From contig JALBYF010000044.1 of NCBI GenBank assembly GCA_023212725.1, positions 62,001-126,000 of the forward strand: a stretch of DNA of 64,000 bases, read 5' to 3'. How positions within the stretch are numbered: the first letter of the stretch is position 1; the number at the start of each line of letters is the position of its first letter. This stretch comes from Tranzscheliella williamsii (taxonomy: Eukaryota; Basidiomycota; Ustilaginomycetes; Ustilaginales; Ustilaginaceae). A program made the position numbers and the translations under genes. The notes beneath the pieces are model-generated. The model worked only from the letters and a program-made list of their open reading frames with translations. It did not search any database and was not told the origin of the DNA. Below are positions 19,616 to 30,362 of this stretch, piece after piece.

Positions 19616-21207
19616 TGTGGATGACGACACGGGGCGATGTTGGGCAGAATAAAAGGCGCGGACAAACCAAGGAAAAAATGCACTAGGCAAGGAGTGTAAA
19701 AAGAAACGGACCAAGACTCAAGTAGTGAACGTAAAGTAGTCAAAGCAAACGGTCTGATGGTGCAAGCAGACGCAGAGAGGCTGCTCTGCGTCTGCGAAAG
19801 AGGGAATAGACGGGGTGCGTACGACGGCAAAGCTCTTTCGTCCAGCGAAAGTCTGATGGGAGCGGCGGTCGCAAGAAGCGATCCAGTGTCTGCGAGCGCA
19901 CGGCGACGATACTGTGGCAGATTCAGTACACACCGGCTGAAAGAGGTCGGGAACGGGACTAGGGTTTGAGGTGACGACAGGTAGAGAACAGGAGAGAGAA
20001 GCCAATGTGGATGAGTTCCCAACCGGCGACCTCGTCCCCCTGGCTATTTGGACTGATCCAGGCGAGAGTTCTGAAACGACACGTTCTGCACCAAGCCGCT
20101 TGTCCGCTTATGAAGGTACCTTTTGCGCACGCCGAGCTAAGTCGTGGGGGTGAGCTCTGCGGCATCGCTTTGCTTTGTACGCCTCTCCGCACGGCGACGG
20201 GCCACCTTCCTCACCCGATCGTGGAGACAGTGTATCCGGGGTGCCTTGAACCCTACAACGCTATCGCGCCAAACAACAGGGAGCCTTACGATGGCGGACC
20301 TCGACGAGATATTGGGAGAGCACACTCATGCCCAGCTCAAGTGTGTGCCGGCTTGTGGACCCACATTCATTTGATAACCGGCAAGACAAACACCGAGCTT
20401 TCGGTACAACGGTGGCCGGATTCTGCTAGGGGCGACGCCACGTCGCCTCGTTCAGGAAAGCCGACAACGAAATGAAGTCAGCCTCGTCTCCACTCGTCAA
20501 CGGTTCCCTGCGGCGACAATAAGCTGTCTCTGCGCCAGAATCGTGTGGACAGCCCGCGTGCGAACGAGCGCCTTTGCGTTGTGCGATATTATGGGCCAAG
20601 CTTCATTTGTGCTCGGCGAGCTTTCGGAGCTGAGCGCCGAGGTGACCACAGTGGAGCTAGAAACCACATAGCGTTGTACACTACGCACTTTGCCCTCTGC
20701 TACCGGTCCCTCCGGCAGTGTCTATGAGGACAGTCTGATGCAAGAAGCCAAGGAAGCATATATGGGGGACGCGGTGCGGCTTGTCCGCGACTGCCGCCAA
20801 CGACAACCGAGATTCTCACGACTGACCTGGTTGTTTCGTAGTGTGGCTTCATGAAGGTTGCGGCGGAATGGCTCGATGTGGGCTTAGATCTGTCAGCTTG
20901 ACGACGACGCGATCCCCCCTTTTCCCGTTTCAGGCCCACCGTGCTAGCAGGCCCGACTGTCCGTACCTATCAAATGAGAGGATGTTGGCCGGGCCTCGCT
21001 ACTTGTTGAGAGCTGCTGTAGCAGCCACATTGCGCTTTGGCATCCGGGGCCCAAGAGGGGGCCTTTGAAAGGGTTATGACCTCTTCCTGCGCCACCCACT
21101 CCAGACTATAAACTGCCATAAGGATCCGATTGGTTCTGATACCATCGCCAGTCCAGTAGACAAAGACGCGAGGAGCGGCCAACGTCTCAGAATTGCTGAA
21201 CGTGGAA
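19616..21207. other. Gene-free divergent region, seven-TM gene / small secreted protein gene
   Basis: About 1.6 kb between divergent starts. Frames here are short, overlap on both strands and show no protein-like composition. A short stem (GGCGACG...CGTCGCC) lies near 20430. No tRNA, repeat family or spliced gene could be supported. Confidence 0.4.
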
Positions 21208-21592
21208 ATGCTCAGGAGCATCCTATTCGCTTGCTTCGCCATGGGCATGCTGGTCATCTCTGGCGCCGAAGCTGTAAGTGACTGCGCATCGGCGGCGCGC
21301 ATTTGATTGGCAAAGTATCTGAATTATGGTTCTTGATCCTACCGGTCTCTGACAGTCGTACGCTCACCACGGTGGCTGGGGCCTCAAAAAACGCTGGTAC
21401 TTTGGTGTGGGCGAGCCGCTGGCACCCCTGGATGCGCGGGAGGCCCACACGGTTAAGGTGGAGCCGAGAGACATGCACCGAGCCCAGCCTGCCACCGACA
21501 GCGCTTTCCAGAAAATCCTGGACAGTCTGTCCCGCCAGAGGGCCGCGTTCATCGACATCTACGCGGGTCAGCTGCGAAGTAGAAGCGCTTGA
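21208..21592 (+). CDS. Small secreted protein, cysteine-free, with KKR processing site
   Basis: Two exons, 21208-21273 and 21356-21592, separated by an 82-nt intron with gtaagt donor and gacag acceptor. The product is 100 aa. Exon 1 encodes exactly a signal peptide (MLRSILFACFAMGMLVISG, then AEA as the likely cleavage site); the intron sits at the signal/mature boundary. Exon 2 starts SYAHHGGWGLKKRWYFGVGE, with a Lys-Lys-Arg at 33-35 that fits Kex2 cleavage. It goes on with a Pro-rich piece and an amphipathic helix-like stretch (FQKILDSLSRQRAAFIDIYA). The mature protein has no cysteine and is basic. No family was recognised. Small secreted proteins of smut fungi are often effectors, surface proteins or processed peptides; which applies here is unknown. 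It ends 54 bases from the facing TBCE stop. Confidence 0.68.
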
Positions 21593-21646
21593 GTGGCGTT
21601 CCTGCCGTTGTGCCCCATTGTGATGGTAGTGAGCTTGGTGGAGGCG

Positions 21647-23575
21647 CTAGTCGTCGATCACGAGCACCACGCCATCCCCTTGGCTAACCTGGTACCAGTC
21701 CAGGCTGCGCGCCATGTCTTCGATCTCGAACATGATTTTGTCATCTGCTTTGCACTCGTCTGTGTTTGCTGCCCGATTCGGGCCGGTCTGGTTGCTGCCG
21801 CTGAGCATTGCCCAGATCGCCTTGATCTGATTGGGTTTGACGCCGACCGCTTTGGCCAGCTTTGCCTTGGCGAGCCGCAGCGGCGTGGAGGTGAGGATGG
21901 GCACTTCAGAGGCCTGCTTGCTCGACACCAAGCAAGCAGCATGTGCCGAGGGACTTGTCGCCGAGGTATAGATGCTAAGCGTAGCCATTTTGGAGCGCAG
22001 TGAATCAGCGGATTTTTGTAGATGGCTTTGCGCCTCGGCTTGGTCGGATTGACCGCTGCGGATGGCGTCGCCATCGAAGCGCTTTGCCAGTTCGGCATAC
22101 CGTGGGAAAAGGGCGGTCTTCTGGTCGTCCGACAAGGCAACATCCGCTTTGCTAGCATCCGTTGATACGCCTTGTTCGGTCCTGCCGTGGATGATGGTTG
22201 CATCGCCTTGCCTGAACCGTGAATATACAAACAGTTCGGCATCGTTGCGCTCCTTGACACTGATAGCGGTGGAGTCGAGTACCTTGAGAAACGGAAGACG
22301 CGCAATGGCGATGGCACGGAAGTCGCGATACTCGTACTTGGCTAGCAGAGGTTGTCGTTTCTGGCTTGGCTCGTCGTCTTGAGAGGGGACGTCGATGACC
22401 AGCGCCTCCATTCCACTCGACTGATCGCCTCGAATCCAGGAATCGATATTCTCAAGGGAGCTCCACGCTTCGAGATGATTGTCGGCTAGATGGATCTCTA
22501 TTAGGCGCGGCAGCTTTGCACAGCCGGATGAAGCTGGGGCGATGCAGCTAATGCTGTTGCCTGCGAGGTTGAGGACTTGCAGCGCCGGAAGTGCCGAAAG
22601 CTCAGAGACGACGTCTTGCCATTCTGCCAGCTGGTTGTCTTGCAGGCTGAGTGACTTAAGCGACGGAAAAGCCGCTGGTTGCTGGTGAGTTTCGGCTCGA
22701 AGCGTACGCATTTGGTTGCTGCCCAGCTGCAGATTCTGCAGACGAGGGAAAGCGGGTGCCAGACGTGAAATATCAGCCCACCGGACTAGCGTTCCGTCGA
22801 GGCGGAGGTCCCGAATGTTTCCAAATCGCTCCGGCCAGGTTAGAGGTATCGACAACGGTGGCGGCTCAAAGCGGTTGAAGTGAAGTAGCAGCGTTTGTAG
22901 TTGTTCGAGCTCGGCCGCTATCAGCGAAACCTCCTCCCAGTTTGGCAGCAGCGAGCGAGACAGATCGAGCCAGCGTATGTTGGGGCAGGTACGGCGGATG
23001 GATTCTGGAATCTCGCCTTGGTCGGTGTTGAAAGCCCTGGCTACCTGGAAATACGGCTCCGCAGCCGCCTCTTCGTCATGGTCGAGTTCCACTGTGGAGG
23101 GCGTGGATCCGTTAGCTGAGGTCGAAGCTCTCCAGCCGCCCAGACCGACCTCCTTGAGCCTGTCCAGACGGGCAGCTCTTCGCATGACACCTTCCATATT
23201 CGGCACTTCAATCTCGATGTCGGCCAGATTCTTCCGCGAGTGGGACTGCTGCTTGGTGGAACTCGGAGCTGCGTTTGCGGCGACCTGCTCCGCCGAAGCG
23301 GGCAAATACTTGTTTCGCAGGGCTTGTAAGAAGCAGCAGCCATACGACAGCTTGGGCGAAGTCAGGCGGACAAAGGAGCCGCTACCCGGGACCCGTACGC
23401 TGAAGAAACGTGTGCCGTCGGCGCTCTGGCCGTCGTGCTTACCCCGCGCCGGATCGTCCCATTCGATTCCTAGCCACTCGCCCTTGGAAGGCGGGACCGC
23501 TCCACAGTAGCGCACCGTACCGCGGTGCGGGCCCAGAGATATACGCATGCCAACGACAGACCCGCTTTGCGACAT
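21647..23575 (-). CDS. PAC2: Tubulin-folding cofactor E (TBCE / Pac2)
   Basis: Intronless, 642 aa. A CAP-Gly domain at residues 5-85 shows RGTVRYCGAVPPSKGEWLGI and EWDDPARGKHDG; the usual GKNDG is GKHDG here. Leucine-rich repeats follow from about 190 to 420 (IRWLDLSRSLL, NLQLGSNQM, SLSLQDNQL, VLNLAGNSI, EIHLADNHL), then an LRR-capping region (LPFLKVLDSTAISVKERNDAELF). The C-terminal ~90 residues look like a ubiquitin-like domain ending in VLVIDD. This CAP-Gly/LRR/UBL order is diagnostic for cofactor E, which binds alpha-tubulin and joins cofactors C and D to build the alpha/beta dimer. It converges tightly with the small secreted protein gene. Confidence 0.92.
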   Translation of the reverse strand: MSQSGSVVGMRISLGPHRGTVRYCGAVPPSKGEWLGIEWDDPARGKHDGQSADGTRFFSVRVPGSGSFVRLTSPKLSYGCCFLQALRNKYLPASAEQVAANAAPSSTKQQSHSRKNLADIEIEVPNMEGVMRRAARLDRLKEVGLGGWRASTSANGSTPSTVELDHDEEAAAEPYFQVARAFNTDQGEIPESIRRTCPNIRWLDLSRSLLPNWEEVSLIAAELEQLQTLLLHFNRFEPPPLSIPLTWPERFGNIRDLRLDGTLVRWADISRLAPAFPRLQNLQLGSNQMRTLRAETHQQPAAFPSLKSLSLQDNQLAEWQDVVSELSALPALQVLNLAGNSISCIAPASSGCAKLPRLIEIHLADNHLEAWSSLENIDSWIRGDQSSGMEALVIDVPSQDDEPSQKRQPLLAKYEYRDFRAIAIARLPFLKVLDSTAISVKERNDAELFVYSRFRQGDATIIHGRTEQGVSTDASKADVALSDDQKTALFPRYAELAKRFDGDAIRSGQSDQAEAQSHLQKSADSLRSKMATLSIYTSATSPSAHAACLVSSKQASEVPILTSTPLRLAKAKLAKAVGVKPNQIKAIWAMLSGSNQTGPNRAANTDECKADDKIMFEIEDMARSLDWYQVSQGDGVVLVIDD

Positions 23576-26296
23576 TCTCGACTAGCGGCTGAACTGACCT
23601 GTAGTGTTGGACTGTCCACGAAGAGGTGCATTTCCAAAGATGCGTGACGCTCAAGCCTGCGCAGGAAAGCAGAAGCATAAAGTGTTGGACTCACGCATGT
23701 GAATTTGAAGCCCATTCTGACTGTGTTAAATTCGATTTCTTGTCGAGTTGAAGGCAAGCGGTGGGTGTAACAGCGGCGAATGGGATTGCACATTGTTGAT
23801 TGTTGGAGGTAGGGTGCCTGGATGCTCTGCAGACGACATCACAGATGACGACGGCATGCAAGCTGGCTTCCCTCGCGAATGTGCAGAACAGGAAGGTCGA
23901 CAAAGCGTAGCGTGCAAGCCAAGTTCGCGGTCAGGGGTTCGTTGCGCAAGCCGTGTGCTTGAAGAGAGCCGGAAGGACGACGTCCAACAGCGCACACTTC
24001 GTTACGCAGTGCAAATCAACTGGTAAGTTGAGATCCGGTTGACGAGACGCATCGAATGGGTAACTTGCAAGCGGCCAAATCTCATGTACATTTGAATTCG
24101 GTCAATGCCAGATACCAAATAGGGCCACTCCTTGCAGTAGCATTCCCGCCACGAGTCTTTCCGGTCATAGCTGATCCCGCCTAAGCCGTCCATAGCCGCT
24201 CATGGTTGACACCATTCTTACCAAGTTCGATTCCTTCGTCTGGTTCGCCACGACTTTGGGCTCGGCTTGCCACGACAATCCTTCGCCAATACTGGCCGAA
24301 TGATGCATCACATTTTAGACCATAACATTTAGTGAGGGTTTTTTTGGCGTATTTTCTCTTTTTTTTCAAAACGTATAATCCACCTGCTTCCCGTCTTCTG
24401 TGAGTCTGGTGAGACCCTTTGCGGTCTGACCAGATGACTACAGTCAAAAGCGTCGTGCTCGCGTAGTGAGCAGGCTCGGCGGTAGAAGACACCGAAACGA
24501 GGTACTACAAGCGGGCATAATCATGTTTATAGCCATCGAAAGTAGACAGACATGCGGCGACAAGTTGGAACAGTGAGCCGTAGAAGAACATCAAGGCAAG
24601 CACACTTGCTGACGAGGAGATGGATTCCGAATGGCTTACGCGCAAGAACCCGTTGAGCAGGCGACACGCCGAATGGATACCGCGACATTTACCGATGCGA
24701 CGCGCATAGTGAAGCGGGAACGCGAAAAGAGCGAAGAGCGAGACGATGCGGAGAGCGAGGTGATGCGGACACAGGCAAGGGGGCAGCGAGATCTGTTTGT
24801 TGTCGGCGCTTAACCGGACGAGAATGAACGAGGCAATGGACAGGCAGCAGCTAGCGCACGGTGCAACCCACAGCTGACAGCGAAGTGGCTCGTGGCCGGC
24901 GGCGGACTTTGATCGTGCCCCATTCGGACTGGACCGAGATGCAGCTAAAATGCCGAAGCGATCGTTGAATCGCCCGCATATCCGCGCTCCAAGTAACAGC
25001 CAGTTAGTGCGAGTGTTGGTTGGCAGGCACTTGGACGCGTCGTCGGGTGTTGTATTTGGTAATCACAATTACTGCAAAGTACGAGATGAGGTTTTGTAGT
25101 AGGTTGTGACTTGCCTTCAAACCGACTTACTACGACCAGCATTTCGTTCACTGAGCGCCGAGAATGATGCATACAGCTACCGCTTGCATTTACAATTACC
25201 GCATTGACCCTTCAAAGAGCAGCCCGAGCGACGTGCTCAGAGGCAGTCCCTCAGCTTACCATCATATTGTGGTTCCGTGAATAGCGAGTCAAAGGCGGTC
25301 AATCCAGGCGTGCGTGGCAATGTGAATGGGCCTGACAGGAGAGAGAGACAAGGGATGGAGCGACGCCATGGAAACAACGCTGGCTTGTTGCGTTGGGAGT
25401 GCGGACGCTTCGAGCTGCACGCCTGCTGCGTTCTGTGGCCATGTCAGACAGGGCGGCCATTCATATTGGTGAGCGATGCCACTTGCCCGCCGAGCGACCG
25501 AGACGTCTGGCATGCATGAGCCCGAGGCATCCGCCCCATTCTCTGCTTACCTCTCCGCCGTGCCCTTGGCCATAACCAAGCGACGCCAGCTATACACTCG
25601 CCTCTGCGTAGCCACGCCAGCCTGTCTAGAGCCATTACAAGCGCTTGCACAGCCGCTAGTCTGTTAATCCTGCTACGCAAGCCGGCAATGCCAGACCGAC
25701 CGTCAACAACATCATCTTGTGCGCTCCTCTCGGTGTCATGCCCAAATTGCTCAAGCTTGTCTTCCTCTCCCCACCCCAACCCAAGCTTCTTCGCTACGCA
25801 ACCCAGCCTGCGCTTCTGTGATCCGCAATCAACATATATGCCGTCGGCCGCGCTACCTCCCGCCCCCTGCCCCACTCATCGTCGCCCCTCCCTCTTCTGA
25901 ATCTCCTTCCCCCTCCCCTTCCTACTAGAAGTAACCCTGTCCTGCTACCTACCCATCAGCTAAGCACAGCTTGATCCACATCCACCTGGTCCTTTGTCTG
26001 CGCCTCGTCTCCACCACACTCTTTTCGCGCCCTCGTCTTAGCTTCCAGCAGCCCGGCTCTCCTATCCCCGCTCCTTACACTGTTTTGATGGTCCTGACTT
26101 CCCTCTTGTCGGCACCTCCAGTTCTTTCATCGCTTCTTCAGGCTTAACTACACTCGTCTTCACGCATCGCAACCAAACTGCATCGACCCGCGCAAGCTCA
26201 ATCCTCCAACCATCGAGTTGGCGTTTTATTTATTCCTTCCTTTACAAGGTCCTCAAGTATCGTTGAACTGGCAGCAAAATCTCTATTCTAGCCAAC
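23576..26296. other. Long gene-free region with pyrimidine-rich leader of the orphan gene
   Basis: 2.7 kb with no supportable gene. The first part should hold the TBCE promoter. From about 25690 to 26290 the plus strand is strongly C/T-rich, with many CCTCCCC and CTTCC blocks, consistent with a long 5' leader or promoter of the next gene; several short upstream ATG frames occur there. A frame at 24181-24492 (minus) has no recognisable composition. Confidence 0.4.
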
Positions 26297-27094
26297 ATGT
26301 TGGGCCAGCAGTCTTCCATCTGGGCACGACGGATGGTTACCAAGGCGGCACCGATGACGCATACCGAGGTTGAGCTCAACGTGCTATCCCTGATGCTCGG
26401 TGTGCCGGTTGCCTCGCTTGACGACAAGCCGGGCTGTGATGGCGACGTGGATCTGTACCACTCTTCGCTCTCGCTCGAGATGCACACGGCTCAGACGGCG
26501 GTCCGGGCCGCTTTTGATGTCTTGGACGAGCCGGCGCCGGCGGGCGAGGCGGGCAAGGCGGTTGGCCTGCACATTTCCACCTTTTCTGCGATGGCGGGAG
26601 GGGAGGTGTCGTTGTTGTCGGCGGGGGAATCGTTGCCGTCGTCGCCGGCGGAGTCGAGTTTTTCGGGTACGGATGGGGAGGGGGTGCGGCGGAAGGGGCG
26701 TGCGCGTATGTCGCAGGAGAAGCGGAAGCGGCTTGCGCGGCGGCGCGAGCGCGAGGCGGCGGGTATGGCGTGCGGCTTTGCGCTGGCCTATCCGGCCAGT
26801 GCGCCCGTCTCGCCCGTCTCGCCGTTCGCGCCCGGCTCGGTCGGTTACAGCCCCTTCTTTGCCGCGGCGGACCTGCCCTCGCCCGCACTCACCGTCTCGC
26901 CGCGCACCACCTCCGCCTTCGGCTCCATCGGCTCCCCAGCACCCTCCCCCACACGCCCGCACCACCCCCCCGCCCCCGCCCTCGTCCTGCAGCCCCCCTC
27001 CCCCCTCCGCACCCGCTCTTCCGGGCCCCCCTCCCTGTACGCCTTCCCGCACTTCGCCGGCTTCGCTAACCCCCAGCCCCCCTCCGTCTTCTAG
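26297..27094 (+). CDS. Orphan disordered protein with basic patch
   Basis: Intronless, 265 aa, unrecognised. Residues 1-100 look folded or at least helical (TEVELNVLSLMLGVPVASLD) and acidic. A Ser-rich stretch follows, then a very basic segment near 137-157 (RRKGRARMSQEKRKRLARRR), which could be a nuclear localisation or nucleic-acid-binding patch. The remaining ~105 residues are Pro/Ser/Ala-rich with SPVSPF-type repeats. The basic stretch lacks the Asn and leucine heptads of a bZIP. The strong third-position GC bias supports coding status. A 2.7-kb upstream region with a long pyrimidine-rich leader suggests elaborate regulation, as seen for fungal regulatory genes; that is inference. Confidence 0.6.
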   Translation: MLGQQSSIWARRMVTKAAPMTHTEVELNVLSLMLGVPVASLDDKPGCDGDVDLYHSSLSLEMHTAQTAVRAAFDVLDEPAPAGEAGKAVGLHISTFSAMAGGEVSLLSAGESLPSSPAESSFSGTDGEGVRRKGRARMSQEKRKRLARRREREAAGMACGFALAYPASAPVSPVSPFAPGSVGYSPFFAAADLPSPALTVSPRTTSAFGSIGSPAPSPTRPHHPPAPALVLQPPSPLRTRSSGPPSLYAFPHFAGFANPQPPSVF

Positions 27095-27386
27095 CCCCGC
27101 CTTCAGCCCATATACCACACTCAGCCACATCACATCCTCCTGACAGCATCCATTATGTAGCCTACCCAGGGCGTCTCTCGCATCCCAGCACTTCTGTATC
27201 CCTAGCATCCACAGCCACCGTCCGCAGTGCAAACAGTCGAACCCATTCCGTGACCGAAGCGCATCCGTGCCACATGCGCGGATACGGCTCACATTGTAGT
27301 ATGGCGAGCATGAGCTGCTTCTGTGCGGACCCAGGGCGGAGAGATGAAGGCGAGCGGGTGGATTGCGGGGTATGTGCGGATGGGCG
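27095..27386. other. Convergent 3' region, orphan gene / AP-2 alpha
   Basis: Just under 300 bases between facing stop codons; nothing recognised. Confidence 0.4.
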
Positions 27387-30362
27387 CTACAGCTTGCCCT
27401 GGTTGGCGCCAAGGACGGTGGCGAGGATGCGGAGGAGCTCGGCGGAGGCGAGGTCGTTGGTGGTGCGGACCGTGAGGCGCGCCAGCTTGGCATCGCGGTT
27501 CGGTTCGAGACGGAGCAGGCAGCCGACCTTGCCCGCGCGGGAGGTGTGCAGCACGCCAGCGCCCACCGCGTTGCTCGGATTCGGGTCGACCGCCTCGAGG
27601 AACTGGAAGCGCGCGCTCTCAATCACCCGCCGCTGCCGCTCCACGTCCACATCGCCAGCCGCAGAAAGCTTCAGCGCAAAGATCCTCTGCGCCTCGCGCG
27701 GCGGCCCGCCAATCTGCCGCCACCGCTCGAAAAAGTCCGCCGCACCCAGCTGCACCGGCTCAATAAACTTGGTCACCAGGACAGGCAGCTTCACCCTGAC
27801 CTCTTGCAGCGCGCCCGCCAGATACGAGACTTGCAATAGTGGCGGCTGCATGAAGAAATCCTGACACTCGAGTAGCACCACCGTCTGCGCTTGCGTCATG
27901 GCTCCCAGCATGTTGGTCGGGATCTTCGGCATACTGACGCTGAGGCTTTCCGGTTCCAGCGATTTGATCGTCACCGTAAAGGACTGGAAGTTGACAGCGA
28001 TCTTGTTGCCAAAAAAGAGCGAGAGGCGTCCTTGATGTCCGTGATACTCGGTCTTGAGCCCAATTTGCAGCTGGCCGTCTTCGTAAAGTACGCCTTCGCT
28101 TGCCAAGCAGAGCCGCTGGAAGTGCTTATCCGCGCCAGGGGAAAGATTCAGCGGGGCACGCGCTGCGGGTGGTGTGATCGCAGCGGGCGAAGCTGCTGTC
28201 GGCGTGGCCTCATGATGAATCAGCGGTTGGCTCTGCAAAGTCCCAGTGTCTTCCATATTCGCCGAAGAAGCGCTCATGTCCAGCCCTTCGAGCCCGGAGA
28301 GGAGGTCCTCAGAATCGGCACGTTCCATCTCACTCCGCATCGAGTCGGCGGTAACACCCTCGCTGCGATGGCCGACTGGAATCACGGTAGCGGCAGCACC
28401 GCCGGTCGGCATGGCGCCGCCGTTCGCTTTTCCTTTCTTCAGGCTTTCCAGTCGAGCCTGGTCGCGGCCACGGTTGGTGTCTTTCCCACCGATGATCCAG
28501 GTGCGCTTGTCCTCGGTGTCAGCGTGCTTTTTGTGGAGTCGACTGAGGAGAAGCGACGACTTTTCTGCAAACGGCGGCATTTCATCGCAGACCGCCTGCA
28601 GCAGGTCGTCCGTGGGGAGCTCTGCCAAAGCCACATATTCACACGCTCGCTGCTGAAGTTCAGCGTCGAGGACGTGGCGGTAACGGTTGAGAACGTATAG
28701 GATCTGTTCGCGGATCTCTGGGAAGAGATTCAGCCACTTTACGTATGTCGACAGCAGCAGAGCGCGTGTGGCCTGCGAGCAGAGATGCGACCGGGAATGG
28801 AGCGTATGGAACTGCTCGATCGGACTTGCGCCTGTCTCGTTGGCAATCAAATGGCCGAATTCGCCCAGAATGTAGCCTCCGACCTTGATCATGTTTTCGT
28901 GGCACGACGATGATTTGAGGTGCTCGAGCACCTTGCCGGCGGCGTACTCCTGCACGTCTTCATTGTTGACAACGATCTGGATCACCCGGTACCAGACTTC
29001 CTCGCTGACGTGGTCGCCCGCCGAACTGATGAGTTGCAGGATGGTGTCGACGTACCACGTGTACTCGGTCGCAAACTTCTCTGTCAAGATGGCTATCTTT
29101 AGAACCATTTCCTCTCGCAGCGCGTAGTCGGCCACATGCATGTATTTGAGAAGTTCCGATACGATGACCTTGGCGTTGGAAACGTCGCACATGCTGTAGA
29201 GAAGGTCAAGTCCTCGCCGACGAACCGAGATATCCTTGTCCCGGAGAGACAAAATGATGGTATTCTGGTGCATTTTGATGGCATCGAGGCTTTCTACGCA
29301 GGCGGCCAGATGTGCCATCGTGTCCAAACCCAGGTATCGGACGTTTGTCTCTCTGGAAAGGATGAATCGGCCAAGTAGAACAGTCGCCTTGGCTACCACT
29401 GGCGACTCGGTGTCGAGCTGTATAGCAAGATTGATAGCCTCGAAGAGGACGGCATTCTGCGCGTTGTTATGCTGGACATTTTTCGGAGCGGTGGACGAGG
29501 TGGTGATGATTGTATCGAGCACCAGCTGGATAGTATCGTTGAGCGCCTTGTCATCGGATGCAGGGTAATACTGAAGCAGTCGGAGCAGTTTCACCTGTAG
29601 CCACGGGATCGGGACCTTGTAGTAGACGTACTCGGATGTATAATCGTGTTCGACGACAATCTTATGCAGCCGGACTACCGCTTTCTGGTAAGAGCTGGCA
29701 AACGCTTCCGGGTGGTCCTGTGCCATAGCCATGACTAAACTGGTTACAGCCAGGGAAACGCCAAGATCTTCGTCATCCATAATGGCGATGATCCGAAGCG
29801 CCCAATCCTCCGCAGGGATGACTTCTGGATGCTTCCGGTATAGACGTAGTAGAGTGAGTGCAGCCTTCTTCTTGACAAAACTTTTAGACGTGATTGAGAT
29901 GAGGAGACGGTGGACGTCCGCGCCGAGCGCTTCAGCCATCTCCTTGCCGCCGATGTTGGCAATCGCATGCAAGGCAAGGCAGTTGCTCACTTCGCTGATC
30001 TCGTCGAGATCTTTGCGGATCGAGTTGACCACCAGCCTGACAAGGTCCGAATTCTCGTGCATGAGCACGGTGATGGCTAGGTAGCCAATCTGCTTCTCGG
30101 AATACTTGTTGCTGGCGATCAGGTTGATGGCTTCCATATGTCCGACATCGACCTGGTATCCAAGGATGTAGGTGAAGACGATCTTGGACAGGTACTTTTT
30201 CTTCTGGTAGCCGTCAAGTTGGCCCTCTTTGAACTTTTGTCGGATGTGTGCCATCTCTTTGTTGATCCTCTTCTCCTCGAGCTCCCTGACCCGACACGCC
30301 CTAAGATCGGCGATGTATTGGGTTAGCCCCCGCATGGAGGACGAAGAATTGGAGTTCATCAT
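27387..30362 (-). CDS. APL3: AP-2 adaptor complex alpha subunit
   Basis: Intronless, 991 aa. The N-terminus MRGLTQYIADLRACRVRELE followed by EKRINKEMAHIRQKF and LDGYQKKKYLSKIVFTYILG matches the alpha-adaptin trunk, including the basic KKKY region that binds PI(4,5)P2 in the family. Adaptin HEAT repeats run to about residue 610 (IGYLAITVLMHENSDLVRLV, SNCLALHAIANIGGKEMAEA). A hinge of about 130 residues follows, and the C-terminal ear begins near 730 with an immunoglobulin-like sandwich and platform (FFGNKIAVNFQSFTVTI, then LVTKFIEPVQLGAADFFERW). It links cargo and clathrin at the plasma membrane during endocytosis. Length and domain order are as expected. Confidence 0.94.
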   Translation of the reverse strand: MMNSNSSSSMRGLTQYIADLRACRVRELEEKRINKEMAHIRQKFKEGQLDGYQKKKYLSKIVFTYILGYQVDVGHMEAINLIASNKYSEKQIGYLAITVLMHENSDLVRLVVNSIRKDLDEISEVSNCLALHAIANIGGKEMAEALGADVHRLLISITSKSFVKKKAALTLLRLYRKHPEVIPAEDWALRIIAIMDDEDLGVSLAVTSLVMAMAQDHPEAFASSYQKAVVRLHKIVVEHDYTSEYVYYKVPIPWLQVKLLRLLQYYPASDDKALNDTIQLVLDTIITTSSTAPKNVQHNNAQNAVLFEAINLAIQLDTESPVVAKATVLLGRFILSRETNVRYLGLDTMAHLAACVESLDAIKMHQNTIILSLRDKDISVRRRGLDLLYSMCDVSNAKVIVSELLKYMHVADYALREEMVLKIAILTEKFATEYTWYVDTILQLISSAGDHVSEEVWYRVIQIVVNNEDVQEYAAGKVLEHLKSSSCHENMIKVGGYILGEFGHLIANETGASPIEQFHTLHSRSHLCSQATRALLLSTYVKWLNLFPEIREQILYVLNRYRHVLDAELQQRACEYVALAELPTDDLLQAVCDEMPPFAEKSSLLLSRLHKKHADTEDKRTWIIGGKDTNRGRDQARLESLKKGKANGGAMPTGGAAATVIPVGHRSEGVTADSMRSEMERADSEDLLSGLEGLDMSASSANMEDTGTLQSQPLIHHEATPTAASPAAITPPAARAPLNLSPGADKHFQRLCLASEGVLYEDGQLQIGLKTEYHGHQGRLSLFFGNKIAVNFQSFTVTIKSLEPESLSVSMPKIPTNMLGAMTQAQTVVLLECQDFFMQPPLLQVSYLAGALQEVRVKLPVLVTKFIEPVQLGAADFFERWRQIGGPPREAQRIFALKLSAAGDVDVERQRRVIESARFQFLEAVDPNPSNAVGAGVLHTSRAGKVGCLLRLEPNRDAKLARLTVRTTNDLASAELLRILATVLGANQGKL

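Noticed and set aside
24181..24492. 103-codon minus-strand frame in the long gene-free region
   Set aside because: No domain, signal peptide or composition typical of the real genes here; probably chance.
26384..27622. 412-codon minus-strand frame spanning the orphan gene and the AP-2 alpha end
   Set aside because: It has Arg/Pro/Ser composition typical of antisense frames, and overlaps a secure gene (AP-2 alpha) in another frame.
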